Made by a program: the position numbers and the translations under genes. Below are positions 33,936 to 42,814 of a DNA stretch of 64,000 nt, in pieces. Under the pieces are notes generated by a model, which worked only from the letters and a program-made list of their open reading frames with translations, did not search any database and was not told the DNA's origin. The DNA is taken from the NCBI GenBank assembly GCA_945876435.1, contig CAMCOD010000005.1:1-64000 (forward strand), given 5' to 3'. This DNA comes from an uncultured Clostridia bacterium (GTDB lineage Bacteria > Bacillota > Clostridia > Oscillospirales > Ruminococcaceae). Position 1 is the stretch's first letter; every line of letters begins with the position of its first letter.

Positions 33936-36473
33936 CTACGGCAGTGGAATTCGGTTGTATGATATATTCTGCTTCCGAAGGATCGTTTCTTCCCTGCTGT
34001 GACAAGTCAAAAGCAGGATCTGACCTTTTCGGTTCTGTGCCAGTTCTTTCAGAAGATTGGCACAGCGGCCGTCATCCATCTGTACAAAGCTGTCATCCAG
34101 AATCAGCGGCAGAACATTGTCGGAAGAGAGCACCTGCAGCAGCTCCATGCGCATAGCCAGATAGATCAGATCCATGGTTCCCCGGCTGAGAGCGGTTACT
34201 GGAACCAACTGCCCGTTCTTCGGGTCCTCCAAGCGGATATGCAGATCTCTGGACAGCAGCACCTTGGTGTATTTTCCATCGGTGATTCGGGCTAACGCCT
34301 TGCCGAGCCGTTCTGCGATCAGCGGGGTCAAATCCTTGCGGATACCTCCGCTGACCTGGAGCATTTTTTCTTTGGCCAGTTGAATGGCATCCAGCTGCAG
34401 CTGATAACCCTGACAAATTTCCTGCACCGCACGCTGTTCCTCCTGGATCTCCCCGCAGGAGCGCTGGAGCTGTTCCAACGTGGAAAGCTGACCCTGAAGC
34501 TGGGCTAACTCCTGCAAAACCTCTTTGTAATCCCCTGTCTGACAGCTTCCACTGCTTTCGTTTTCGGTTTTACCGGCAAGACGAAGCTTTGCCTCCAGCT
34601 CCTCAAACGTCAGATTGCCCAGACATTCCGCCAGCAACTTTTTCTGCATCTGAAGCTCCATTTCTGCCTGATCCCGTTCTTTCCGAAGTTCACGCAGGTG
34701 CTGGGTCACCGCCTCCGTCAACCCTTCTTCGCCAAAAGCAGACAGTGTTTCCGAGAGCTCCTGTTCCATTGCTTCCACATCTTTGCGGTGCTGATCAAGT
34801 TTTTCGTACTCTTCCGCACGTTGGGCGGCCATTTCGGCAAATTCCAGACACAAATCCCTGGCATACTTGACCTGACGCTCTGTTTCCAGCGTCCAGACCG
34901 CTTTTGGGTCCCTGCAAAGCCGGACAGCATACTGGTCCAGCTGTTCTTTCCGCTTTGGATTCTCTTCCGACAGCTTCTGCATCCGGAGTGTGAGAAGCTG
35001 GATTTCATTCATCAGCTCCCGCCGCCGATCCTCTCTCTGCTGAAGCGTCTGACAATGAGCCTTCAACTGTTCATAACTGTCCATGTGAAAGCGCTGAAGG
35101 ATATGGGCCTGCTCCTGCTCTGCTTCTTCCGTCTCTCTCCGGCGGCTGCTGATAAAAAAGCTGCAAAGCATCAGCACAAGGCCGAGAACCGCGGCAAAAT
35201 AGAAGAACGGGTCCAGGTTCCAACCCAGAATTCCACCAAAGACCGATAAAAGAGCGCCAGCGGCAAGCACGATCCACTTCCCGCCGAAACTGCGCTTATC
35301 CAAATCCTCCTGCCAGCCCTCATACTCCACCAACGCTTCCCACGCATCGTTGGAGCTGATCGGCGGAATGTTGATAAACTCCTGCTGTTTTTGCTGCAGT
35401 TCCTCCCGCAGCTGCTCTGTTTCTGCCGAATACATACTGTGTTTTGCCAGAAGCAGGCAGCGATCCAGCACCGTCACATCCTGCATCCGGATGGGCTGAG
35501 CCAGATAACGCAGATTCAATTCCTTCAAGCGGCCTTCCCATTTGGTAAAGCCCTGTTCTTCTCTTGTCAGACTTTGTCTGGCCTGCTGACAGGCGCCGAT
35601 CCTTTGCTGAAGCAGATCCGGGTCCTCCGCTGGTTCCTGTTGGGCAAGCAATTCCTCCAAGCGGGCAATCCGTTTGCGTATGGCAGAAGCTTTCTCAAGC
35701 TGTTCCTGCAATTTTGTCTGCTGTGCCTGCTGTATCTGCTGCTCCTGTCGGTTTTTTTCCTGTTCCAACTCCAGAATCCTCTGCCGCAGCTGGCTATGGG
35801 AATGTTCCGCAGCCTGAGCTTCCTTCAGCTCCTGCTCCAACTGCTCCAAGCGTTCAGACGCCTGACCGTAAGGTGTTTTTTTTCGCTTTGGTGAACCAAT
35901 CGCTTCCGCTTTTTGATCCAGAGCGGCACATACATTCTGGAGGGAAAGGGTGGTATCCGCTGTCTCTGTCAAGGAAAGGATCTGGTCCTCCCAAGCTGCC
36001 GCGAAACTCTCCTGCGGCGTGATCTCCAACTGCGCCACATTGGCGGTGTTGCAGAAAACACTTCGGGAGACACCGGTAAGAATCTGCCCCGGTTCCCGCA
36101 GACGGGTCACTGGATCGTAGGGAAATTGGGCGCTGATATCCTCACCGGTATCCGCGTCAAAGATCAACACAGATTCCCGTTCTTTCTGAAAAATCCGTTG
36201 GATCCGGTAGCGCCGGCCATTTTTCGAACAAATCAGCGTGCCTCCGTAGACAGCCGCTGTATTCCAAGGCTCATAACGGGCATACTCTTCTGTGTATGTT
36301 TTCCGCCGGGCGGAAGGAACAAAAAAGCCGTAGAGCATACCAACAACAAACTGCTGCAAGGTGGTTTTTCCGGCTTCATTTTCTCCATAGAACAGGTTGA
36401 GCCCTTCCTGCAGCACGATTCTTTTATTGGAGAAACGGCCAAATCCAGTCAAATAAAGCTCTTCGATTTTCAT
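33936..36473 (-). CDS. yhaN: YhaN-like Rad50/SbcC-type ATPase with membrane hairpin
   Basis: 845 residues with SMC-like architecture. The N-terminal head has FYGENEAGKTTLQQFV (Walker A) and long Gln/Glu-rich coiled coils follow. The C-terminal head has VTALSRGTMDLIYLAMRM and LPLILDDSFVQMDD (Walker B). In the middle (about 396-440) are two adjacent hydrophobic segments (KWIVLAAGALLSVFGGILGW and FFYFAAVLGLVLMLCSFFIS) where SbcC has its zinc hook. The family is the Bacillus YhaN partner of the YhaO phosphoesterase. Its start overlaps the yhaO stop by four bases (ATGA). Role inferred: DNA-end processing near the membrane. Confidence 0.88.
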   Translation of the reverse strand: MKIEELYLTGFGRFSNKRIVLQEGLNLFYGENEAGKTTLQQFVVGMLYGFFVPSARRKTYTEEYARYEPWNTAAVYGGTLICSKNGRRYRIQRIFQKERESVLIFDADTGEDISAQFPYDPVTRLREPGQILTGVSRSVFCNTANVAQLEITPQESFAAAWEDQILSLTETADTTLSLQNVCAALDQKAEAIGSPKRKKTPYGQASERLEQLEQELKEAQAAEHSHSQLRQRILELEQEKNRQEQQIQQAQQTKLQEQLEKASAIRKRIARLEELLAQQEPAEDPDLLQQRIGACQQARQSLTREEQGFTKWEGRLKELNLRYLAQPIRMQDVTVLDRCLLLAKHSMYSAETEQLREELQQKQQEFINIPPISSNDAWEALVEYEGWQEDLDKRSFGGKWIVLAAGALLSVFGGILGWNLDPFFYFAAVLGLVLMLCSFFISSRRRETEEAEQEQAHILQRFHMDSYEQLKAHCQTLQQREDRRRELMNEIQLLTLRMQKLSEENPKRKEQLDQYAVRLCRDPKAVWTLETERQVKYARDLCLEFAEMAAQRAEEYEKLDQHRKDVEAMEQELSETLSAFGEEGLTEAVTQHLRELRKERDQAEMELQMQKKLLAECLGNLTFEELEAKLRLAGKTENESSGSCQTGDYKEVLQELAQLQGQLSTLEQLQRSCGEIQEEQRAVQEICQGYQLQLDAIQLAKEKMLQVSGGIRKDLTPLIAERLGKALARITDGKYTKVLLSRDLHIRLEDPKNGQLVPVTALSRGTMDLIYLAMRMELLQVLSSDNVLPLILDDSFVQMDDGRCANLLKELAQNRKGQILLLTCHSREETILRKQNISYNRIPLP

Positions 36474-37570
36474 TGCTGTTTCCTCTTTTCCTGCAAAAGG
36501 ACTTCGATTCCCATCTTCAGCGCCAACTGCTCGATTTCGCTGCGTTTTTTGTCCTCAGAATCGCCAAAACTGCGAATAAAGCCGCCCAGAAGATTATTTT
36601 CATTTTCTGCACACAGGCGCTGCAAGTCATAATCCGGCAACGTAGCGTCTTTCAGCTGACACAGAACACCATCCGACAACAGTTCCTGCCGCAGTCCCTC
36701 CACATCCAACGGATGCTCCGCACCATGTTGGCCGCGAAGTTCAATATCGTAAAGATTGGAGATGCCTTCCTGCTCCGCCATGGCGCGGATCGCCGAGCGA
36801 AGCTGCCAGAAGGCATCCTGCGGCGAGATCTCCATCTGTTTTTTTATGCAGCGCCGCTGGGCAATTTCAATTTTCCCTGCGCGGAAGCCTTCCGTCGTCA
36901 GATCACAGAGCCAAAAACCGTGCTCTCCGGTTTCGCCGATATTCAGCGGCTCCGGAGAACCGCAGTAACGGATCCGTTCTTCCAGTACAACAGGCTGATG
37001 AATATGGCCCAAAGCAATATAATCCATATCCAAACTGCGCAGCCAGGCTGGGGAAAGTGGCAGATAGCGCGTTGGGCTGGTCAGCACATCCCCGTGAAGA
37101 AGCAAAATATCGTAGCGGGACTGTTTTTTGGGCTGCCAGTCCTCCAAAATAGGCTTCGGCAACTCTGCCTCGCTCCAACCATAGGTATGTATCGTGCAGT
37201 CCAGCTCCGGAAAAGAAAAGGTAGAACGTCCAGCTGGGGCCACCAGCACCTGATCACACCATTGGATCCGCTCATAGTTGCTGTCCCAAATAAGAGGATC
37301 GTGATTGCCGGGCGTCACAACGAATTTCGCCTTTTTCAATTGGGACAGAATGGTATTCAAGCTTTTCAGCTCGTCAATATGCACATAGCTGCTGTGGAAC
37401 AGATCACCGGCGCAAAGCAGCAGATCCACCTGATTTTCGTTGGCAAAGCGGACGATAGACTCCGCCGTTTCCAGAAGCTCCCTTCGCCGTTTTCGGGCAA
37501 AATCCGCTCCATAGCGCTGAGGGGCAACGGTTTTTCCAATATGCCAATCTCCAGTATGGATAAAACGCAT
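36470..37570 (-). CDS. yhaO: YhaO-like Mre11-type phosphoesterase
   Basis: 366 residues from the ATG at 37570, chosen for the GAGGAGG seven bases upstream; the frame is open 17 codons further. Metal-binding motifs are IHTGDWHIGKTV, LLCAGDLFHSS, VVTPGNHDPLIW, LLHGDVLT and ALGHIHQPV. It is a paralogue of sbcD in the same window, but paired with a hook-less, membrane-hairpin ATPase. Co-transcribed and translationally coupled with yhaN. Confidence 0.9.
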   Translation of the reverse strand: MRFIHTGDWHIGKTVAPQRYGADFARKRRRELLETAESIVRFANENQVDLLLCAGDLFHSSYVHIDELKSLNTILSQLKKAKFVVTPGNHDPLIWDSNYERIQWCDQVLVAPAGRSTFSFPELDCTIHTYGWSEAELPKPILEDWQPKKQSRYDILLLHGDVLTSPTRYLPLSPAWLRSLDMDYIALGHIHQPVVLEERIRYCGSPEPLNIGETGEHGFWLCDLTTEGFRAGKIEIAQRRCIKKQMEISPQDAFWQLRSAIRAMAEQEGISNLYDIELRGQHGAEHPLDVEGLRQELLSDGVLCQLKDATLPDYDLQRLCAENENNLLGGFIRSFGDSEDKKRSEIEQLALKMGIEVLLQEKRKQQ

Positions 37571-37609
37571 GCTTTTTCCTCCTCTCAAAAATCCACTTGT
37601 TCTATTTTC

Positions 37610-37638
37610 ATTATACTTCATATCCTGAACTTTGAAAA
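37610..37638 (-). promoter_or_regulatory. Possible yhaON promoter
   Basis: TATAAT (complement of 37610-37615) with TTTTCA 17 bp upstream. The -10 is perfect, the -35 weak; about 40 bp before the yhaO ATG. Confidence 0.45.
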
Positions 37639-37705
37639 GTGTTGTTTTTGGCGAGTTTTGTCTCTTTTACCCGATTTTAAGGCCGCAAATCTGCAAATAA
37701 ATGAA

Positions 37706-37734
37706 TTGTTTTTCCAATGAAAATGTGGTATAAT
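37706..37734 (+). promoter_or_regulatory. Sigma-A promoter for the DUF1576 gene
   Basis: TTGTTT (37706-37711) and TATAAT (37729-37734), 17-bp spacer, about 40 bp before the gene start. Confidence 0.7.
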
Positions 37735-37773
37735 TGTACTAATTTGTTATATTATTAACTGATCAAGGAAAGG

Positions 37774-39057
37774 GTGTTCCCTATCGAAAATTTCAAAGAA
37801 ACCATCCGCATGAAACCCTTTATTTTTGCCCGAAAACTGCTGTGGCTGATCTGCGGCAGCTTGTTTCTCTTCGCTTTTCTCACTGGGAGTCCTATGGAGA
37901 TCCTGGGCGGCATGTGGCGCATCGTCCAGCATAAAGCCGGACTGATTGCCGATAACTTTGCCGTGGGGGGAATCGCAGCCACCTTCTTCAATGCTGGCTG
38001 CATCATGGCGATCGCCCTTCTGCTGTTCCAGATCCTGAAGGTGAATATTACCGGCCCCGGTATCGCCTGCATCCTTCTCTGTGCCGGCTTCTCCATGTTC
38101 GGCAAGGATATTATAAACATCTGGCCAATTATCGCCGGTGTTTTCCTCTACGCCAAACGACACAAGGATGATTTTAACAAATATATTTATAACGCGCTCT
38201 ACGGCACCGCGCTTGCCCCGATCATCACCGAAATCGCTCAGATTCGCGGCGACTGGATCACCTTTGCCATCGCCATTTTGATCGGCCTTGGCATTGGCTT
38301 CATTCTTCCGCCTCTGTCTACATACTGTCTTCGTGTCCATCAGGGCTACAGCCTCTATAATGTAGGCTTTTCCGCCGGACTGGTGGGAACACTGGCAGTA
38401 TCCATAATGCGCAGCTTTGGCTATAAGCCGGAATCCCAGCTTGTTTGGGTTTACGAAAATGATGTGCGTGTTCTTGTTTATCTGCTTGTTCTTTTTGCCG
38501 GCCTATTCGTACTGGGTTGGTATTTGTCAGGTTGGAGTATTAAGACCTGGTTCCAGATTTTCCGCCATTCCGGCCGTCTGATGTCGGATTTTGTGCTGAT
38601 GGACGGACTGCCTCCGGTTCTGATGAATATGGGCTCTCTCGGCATTGTCTCTGTTTTGTACCTTCTTGCCATCGGCGGCAGCGTAAACGGCGCCACCATC
38701 GGCGGCATCTTCACAATCGTCGGTTTCGGCGCCTTCGGCAAGCATATGAAAAATGTTCTCCCCATTATTGCCGGTGTGGTTTTGGGCTCTCTGCTGAAAA
38801 TTTGGAACATTTACGATCCTTCCGTACAGCTGGCTGCCCTGTTCGGAACCTGTCTTGCACCTATTTCCGGACAGTTTGGCTGGAAATATGGTGTTGCCGC
38901 CGGTTTCCTTCACTCTTCCATGGTGCTGAGCATTGGCGTGTTCCATGGAGGTCTGAATCTGTACAATAACGGCTTTTCCGCTGGTATGGTCGCCCTGATT
39001 CTTGTTCCATTGATCGAATCTATTGAAGGAGAGAAGTTGAATCATGCATCACGTTAA
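37774..39057 (+). CDS. DUF1576 polytopic membrane protein, internally duplicated
   Basis: 427 residues with many hydrophobic segments; I recognise the DUF1576 family, whose function is not known. The sequence is a two-fold repeat offset by about 212 residues: FGK at 109 and 321, PIIAGV at 118 and 330, LAPI at 147 and 361, LYNxGFSAG at 194 and 396. This looks like the repeated halves of a transporter or permease. The start is GTG after AAGGAAAGG; an ATG 12 codons later is possible. The 3' end overlaps a small soluble-protein gene by 14 bp, so the two probably act together. Confidence 0.85.
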   Translation: MFPIENFKETIRMKPFIFARKLLWLICGSLFLFAFLTGSPMEILGGMWRIVQHKAGLIADNFAVGGIAATFFNAGCIMAIALLLFQILKVNITGPGIACILLCAGFSMFGKDIINIWPIIAGVFLYAKRHKDDFNKYIYNALYGTALAPIITEIAQIRGDWITFAIAILIGLGIGFILPPLSTYCLRVHQGYSLYNVGFSAGLVGTLAVSIMRSFGYKPESQLVWVYENDVRVLVYLLVLFAGLFVLGWYLSGWSIKTWFQIFRHSGRLMSDFVLMDGLPPVLMNMGSLGIVSVLYLLAIGGSVNGATIGGIFTIVGFGAFGKHMKNVLPIIAGVVLGSLLKIWNIYDPSVQLAALFGTCLAPISGQFGWKYGVAAGFLHSSMVLSIGVFHGGLNLYNNGFSAGMVALILVPLIESIEGEKLNHASR

Positions 39058-39394
39058 AAAGAAAATTGCCCGAATTGTGGACGAATTGATCACCTTTTTC
39101 TATGCCGCAGGCGGAACGGATTTTGATATCAAAATCCGGGAAGACGAGGAGCAGCATGCTATCTTTTTCCGCAGCAATTACGATGAGGCACATTTCCCAA
39201 AAATTGAACAGCTCTGCCGTTATCTGAACCAAGGCCGTTCCCCAGCAGTCGAAGAGAGCTATTGGGGACTGGCCGGCGGCGGTGATTTGGAGGCTGAAAG
39301 CGAAATGCTACTAATCGGCGCTATGATCGACCATGCGGATATCAAAATCAAGGATGGTTACATCACGTTTTATCTCTACCGTTACAGAGGATAG
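39044..39394 (+). CDS. Hypothetical soluble partner of the DUF1576 protein
   Basis: 116 residues, no membrane segment. The sequence (KKKIARIVDELITFFYAAGG... then SYWGLAGGGDLEAESEMLLIGAM) is not one I can name. The DEL helix followed by a glycine-rich GLAGGGDLE stretch faintly recalls GHKL ATP-binding folds, but the usual DxGxG is missing. AAGGAGAG within the end of the DUF1576 gene precedes its ATG, so translation is probably coupled. A terminator follows at once, making a two-gene operon. Confidence 0.75.
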   Translation: MHHVKKKIARIVDELITFFYAAGGTDFDIKIREDEEQHAIFFRSNYDEAHFPKIEQLCRYLNQGRSPAVEESYWGLAGGGDLEAESEMLLIGAMIDHADIKIKDGYITFYLYRYRG

Positions 39395-39399
39395 AATAA

Positions 39400-39440
39400 T
39401 AAAAAAATCCCCGGCCATCCAGCCGGGGATTTTTTTATTA
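39400..39440. terminator. Strong bidirectional terminator
   Basis: AAAAAAATCCCCGGC / GCCGGGGATTTTTTTATT with a CATCCA loop separates the plus-strand DUF1576 operon from the convergent glycosyltransferase gene. Confidence 0.92.
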
Positions 39441-40232
39441 TGGATTCAGTTCCTTGTAAAATACGCCTAAAGTACCAATGTAATAATCGTTCCATGGTTT
39501 GTTTTTGCCGCAGTAATGGACGATCACCGTATTCTTCCGCACCCAGTCCAAATCCCGCTTTGGATTAAGGGGATTGGCGTTTCGAGAAGAAAGGATGCGA
39601 TCGCTCAGATTATAGCGCATGGTATCTGCAAGTTTGACCCTTTCGCCGTAAAGCGCAGTCAGAATATCCTGATCCGGCAGCAAAAAGCTGTGCATTTTTT
39701 CTTTGGCAAATTGACGGATATCGTTGAGCTTAACATTTTCCCGCAGCAACGGAAGATTCAGCAGCATAACACCGGTATTAATATAGGGAACTTCTTTCTC
39801 TGTGCCCAGCCGCTTCTGATTGATTTTCGTAAGGATTTTTTTCACATGGGTGCAGGCAATGTAATAATTGTCCTCAAAGTCCATGTTGTACAACTCTGCC
39901 AGTGGATTGATAACGACCAAATCCACATCTAGATAAAGGATGCGATCCAAATTCTCCGGCAGCAGCAGCGGCGCGGCAAGCCGGTAGTAAATCTGTTTTG
40001 GATAACGTTTCGATTCCGGAAAACCTGCAAACATTTCCGGATTTAAGTCAATAAAATGACAGCTTACTGTTTCTCCAGCACCATCGCACACCGCTTTTTT
40101 GCTCTCTTCCGTCAAATCGGAATGAAGAATATAAGCATCATAGTGTTCTTCGCCCCCATTTTTAACGATGGAATGGACGCAGCTGCAAAACAGCGGAACG
40201 AATTTCTCATTGATCGCGAATAATAGATTCAT
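39438..40232 (-). CDS. Family 8 glycosyltransferase
   Basis: 264 residues. The N-terminal LLFAINEKFVPLF, the metal-binding DxD in ILYLDVDLVV (D102, D104), the YINTGVMLLNLPLLR segment and the C-terminal HYCGKNKPW are the GT8 hallmarks. GT8 bacterial members add sugars, often glucose or galactose, to surface polymers from UDP-sugars. The start at 40232 is chosen for the AGGAGGG upstream; the frame is open 17 codons further. No other surface-polysaccharide gene is adjacent, so the acceptor is unknown. Confidence 0.92.
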   Translation of the reverse strand: MNLLFAINEKFVPLFCSCVHSIVKNGGEEHYDAYILHSDLTEESKKAVCDGAGETVSCHFIDLNPEMFAGFPESKRYPKQIYYRLAAPLLLPENLDRILYLDVDLVVINPLAELYNMDFEDNYYIACTHVKKILTKINQKRLGTEKEVPYINTGVMLLNLPLLRENVKLNDIRQFAKEKMHSFLLPDQDILTALYGERVKLADTMRYNLSDRILSSRNANPLNPKRDLDWVRKNTVIVHYCGKNKPWNDYYIGTLGVFYKELNP

Positions 40233-40324
40233 ACTATGCCCTCCTATGAATTCTGGAGGTATTTTACTACAGAAAAGCACCACAGATATGTCGAAATCTT
40301 TTCCAGATTGTGAACTTTTCCGTA

Positions 40325-40936
40325 TTAAAGGATCCAGCGGCTGATCAAAAGCATCAAAAGCGCCCCCAAAAAAGCAGAAAAGCCAGACAATAAGAGCAAA
40401 AACAGGAAGCGAAGCACATACACTCTCGGCGTAACAGACAGGCCCTTGACCCCGGCGGATCCAAATAGTTGCCGCAAAAAATTCAGACTGAACGCAATGC
40501 TTTCCCGGGTTGCCGCCAGCTGAAGCAGCAGAAACAGCAGCGTTTGCGGCAAAAGGATCAGAGCATAGTAGCTGAAGGCTTCCCTGCCCTGCTGCGCCAG
40601 AAAGGTTCCGGCTATCCCTAAGCCCAGGCCCCGGTAGAACAGCAGAAAAACCGCGACCGGCTGGCCGATGGCGCAGAAACCGCAGAAGAACAGGAGAACC
40701 ATCAAGCCCCCTTCCGTCAGAAAACCATTCTGAAAGGCTTCCGAAAAAGTTGTGTTTCGCTGCAAACCCATCAACGCGGCAAGCAGTTCCACTGTTTCGC
40801 TATCGCACTGACCATATATTTTGGTTCCAACGAACGCACCCGCCAAAAAAAGCAGTCCAAGCAGAACGGTTCCACCCTTTTTCCTAAAATGATACAACAA
40901 AAAACGCCTTACCCTTCCCTGCTGAATCCCTGCCAT
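40325..40936 (-). CDS. spoIIM: Stage II sporulation protein M
   Basis: 203 residues, five or so membrane segments, with the family regions FRKKGGTVLLGLLFLAGAFVG near the N-terminus and FYRGLGLGIAGTFLAQQG in the middle. SpoIIM works with SpoIID and SpoIIP in the mother cell to remove septal wall and drive engulfment. The start at 40936 is preceded by GAGGATGACT. A sigma-E promoter lies 31-60 bp upstream (40967-40996). The upstream in-frame extension to 41053 would run through that promoter and a terminator. Confidence 0.9.
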   Translation of the reverse strand: MAGIQQGRVRRFLLYHFRKKGGTVLLGLLFLAGAFVGTKIYGQCDSETVELLAALMGLQRNTTFSEAFQNGFLTEGGLMVLLFFCGFCAIGQPVAVFLLFYRGLGLGIAGTFLAQQGREAFSYYALILLPQTLLFLLLQLAATRESIAFSLNFLRQLFGSAGVKGLSVTPRVYVLRFLFLLLLSGFSAFLGALLMLLISRWIL

Positions 40937-40966
40937 AGTCATCCTCTTTTCTTGTCCGTTTGCTGC

Positions 40967-40996
40967 ATTGTATGCCGACCAAGGACTGATTATGAC
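40967..40996 (-). promoter_or_regulatory. Sigma-E promoter of spoIIM
   Basis: GTCATAAT (-35) and CATACAAT (-10) with a 14-bp spacer match the Bacillus/Clostridium sigma-E consensus (ATA near -35, CATACAnT at -10). It predicts a leader of about 20 nt before the spoIIM ATG and mother-cell-specific expression. Confidence 0.8.
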
Positions 40997-41015
40997 CCTT
41001 GGATTCATGATGTAA

Positions 41016-41049
41016 ACAGAAAATGAGCCGTCCGAAGACGGCTCATTTT
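41016..41049 (-). terminator. Terminator of the hydrogenase operon
   Basis: AAAATGAGCCGTC / GACGGCTCATTTT with a TTCG-type tetraloop, then CTGTTT on the minus strand, 26 bp after the hydA stop. It insulates spoIIM from the hydrogenase transcript. Confidence 0.85.
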
Positions 41050-41074
41050 CCATAAGGGAGAGGCTATTGGGGGG

Positions 41075-42814
41075 TTATTGGATTTCCCGTTTGGTATAAT
41101 GGGTATGCAGGAGTTCATGGGCTTTGTGGCCGTTGGGTTCACCCAGAAATTCCTTGTACAGTGTTTGGATTTCCGGGTTTTTATGAGATTGGCGATAAGT
41201 AGATTTTTTATCGATCCGGTACAGGCCGTCCATGCGCTGGGCTTTGATGGCTGCAGTGGTGCGGAACGGCTGTCCGCCGCCGCCTACGCAGCCGCCTGGG
41301 CAGCACATAACCTCGATAAACTGGTAGTCACACTCGCCCGCGCGAATCTTATCCAGCAGGATCTTGGCATTTTTCAATCCGGAAGTAACAGCGACTTTCA
41401 CCGTTGTACCGTTGAGATCCAAAGAGGCTTCTTTGATGGCTTCATGACCGCGTACGCCCACAAAGTCCAGGTCCCCGGCCTCTTTTCCGGTAACAATGGC
41501 GTATACAGAGCGCAAAGCCGCCTCCATAACACCGCCGGAAGTGCCAAAGATGGCGCCTGCGCCGGAAGCCAGACCCAGCGGATTGTCAAATTCTTCTTCT
41601 GGCAGGCTGGTCAGATCCAAACCACGGCTGCGGATCATTTTCGCTAACTCTCTGGTGGTTAATACAACGTCAACATCCTGCGCACCGCTGTCGTTCATCT
41701 CCGGACGCTGGCACTCGTACTTCTTCGCGATGCAGGGCATAATGGAGACAACGAACATTTTCTCCTTCGGGATCCCCATTTTTTCCGCATAATAGGTTTT
41801 GGCAATGGCGCCGAACATCTGCTGCGGAGATTTACAGCTGGACAGGTTATCCATCATGTCCGGATATACTTTTTCCACATAGTTTACCCAGCCTGGACTG
41901 CAGGAGGTGATCATCGGCAGCTTACCGCCATTCTGCAGACGGTTAAGCAGCTCGGTACCTTCTTCCATAATGGTCAAGTCAGCGGCAAAGTTGGTGTCAA
42001 ACACCTTGTCGAAGCCCAATCTCCGCATAGCCGCAACCATGGAACCGGTTGCGACGGAGCCTTTGGGCAGGCCGAAATCGTCGCCAATGGCAACACGGAC
42101 AGCCGGAGCTACCTGAACCACCACATGCAGATCCGGGTTCTGAAGCGCATCCCATACCCGCTCCGTATCATCCTTTTCGCTGAGGGCGCCTACCGGACAG
42201 GCAGCCACACACTGACCGCAAAGCACACAGGCTGTGGAATTCAGCGGATGGTCAAAGGCTGTACCGATGGAAAAATGGGTGGAACGGTTCTGATAACCGA
42301 TGGCGTTTGTACCCTGAATCGCTTGGCAGGCATCGACACAGCGTCCGCATTTGATACATTTGCTCATATCCCGCACCAAAGCCGGGTTATCTTCCTGCTT
42401 GGGAACACGGGTAAAGACTGAATCAAAGGAGTTTTCCTTCAGGTTGTACTCCTGCGCCAGCGTCTGCAGCTCGCATTTGCCGCTTTTCGGGCAGCTGAGG
42501 CAGTCCTGCGGATGGTTGGCCAGGATCATTTCCAGAATGGTCTTGCGAGCCATGCGAACTTTCGGCGTATTGGTGAACACTTCGCCGCATTCATCCACAT
42601 AGTTGTTGCAGGCGGTTTTCAGCCGGCGGCTCCAGCTGTCCTCAACCACACATACACGGCAGAAAGCGCGCACGGTCATATCCGGATGATGGCAAAGAGT
42701 CGGGATTTTGATGCCGATTTTTGCCGCGGCTTCCAGAATGGTGGTGCCGGAAGGTACGGTTACAGGAATACCGTCGATTTTGATTGTAACCATTTTATTT
42801 GGATCGATATGCAT
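41075..42814 (-). CDS. hydA: [FeFe] hydrogenase catalytic subunit
   Basis: 579 residues. In order: an N-terminal [2Fe-2S] ferredoxin domain (LCHHPDMTVRAFCRVCVVED), a His-Cys [4Fe-4S] site (NHPQDCLSCPKSGKCELQ), two [4Fe-4S] motifs (CIKCGRCVDACQ and CVLCGQCVAACP), and the H-cluster domain. The latter has TSCSPGWV, MPCIAKKYEC and EVMCCPGGCVGGGGQP, with all cluster cysteines present. There is no C-terminal extra [2Fe-2S] domain. Its ATG overlaps the stop of the NuoF-like gene (TAATG). With the two upstream subunits it forms an NAD-linked hydrogenase in the cytosol. Confidence 0.95.
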   Translation of the reverse strand: MHIDPNKMVTIKIDGIPVTVPSGTTILEAAAKIGIKIPTLCHHPDMTVRAFCRVCVVEDSWSRRLKTACNNYVDECGEVFTNTPKVRMARKTILEMILANHPQDCLSCPKSGKCELQTLAQEYNLKENSFDSVFTRVPKQEDNPALVRDMSKCIKCGRCVDACQAIQGTNAIGYQNRSTHFSIGTAFDHPLNSTACVLCGQCVAACPVGALSEKDDTERVWDALQNPDLHVVVQVAPAVRVAIGDDFGLPKGSVATGSMVAAMRRLGFDKVFDTNFAADLTIMEEGTELLNRLQNGGKLPMITSCSPGWVNYVEKVYPDMMDNLSSCKSPQQMFGAIAKTYYAEKMGIPKEKMFVVSIMPCIAKKYECQRPEMNDSGAQDVDVVLTTRELAKMIRSRGLDLTSLPEEEFDNPLGLASGAGAIFGTSGGVMEAALRSVYAIVTGKEAGDLDFVGVRGHEAIKEASLDLNGTTVKVAVTSGLKNAKILLDKIRAGECDYQFIEVMCCPGGCVGGGGQPFRTTAAIKAQRMDGLYRIDKKSTYRQSHKNPEIQTLYKEFLGEPNGHKAHELLHTHYTKREIQ

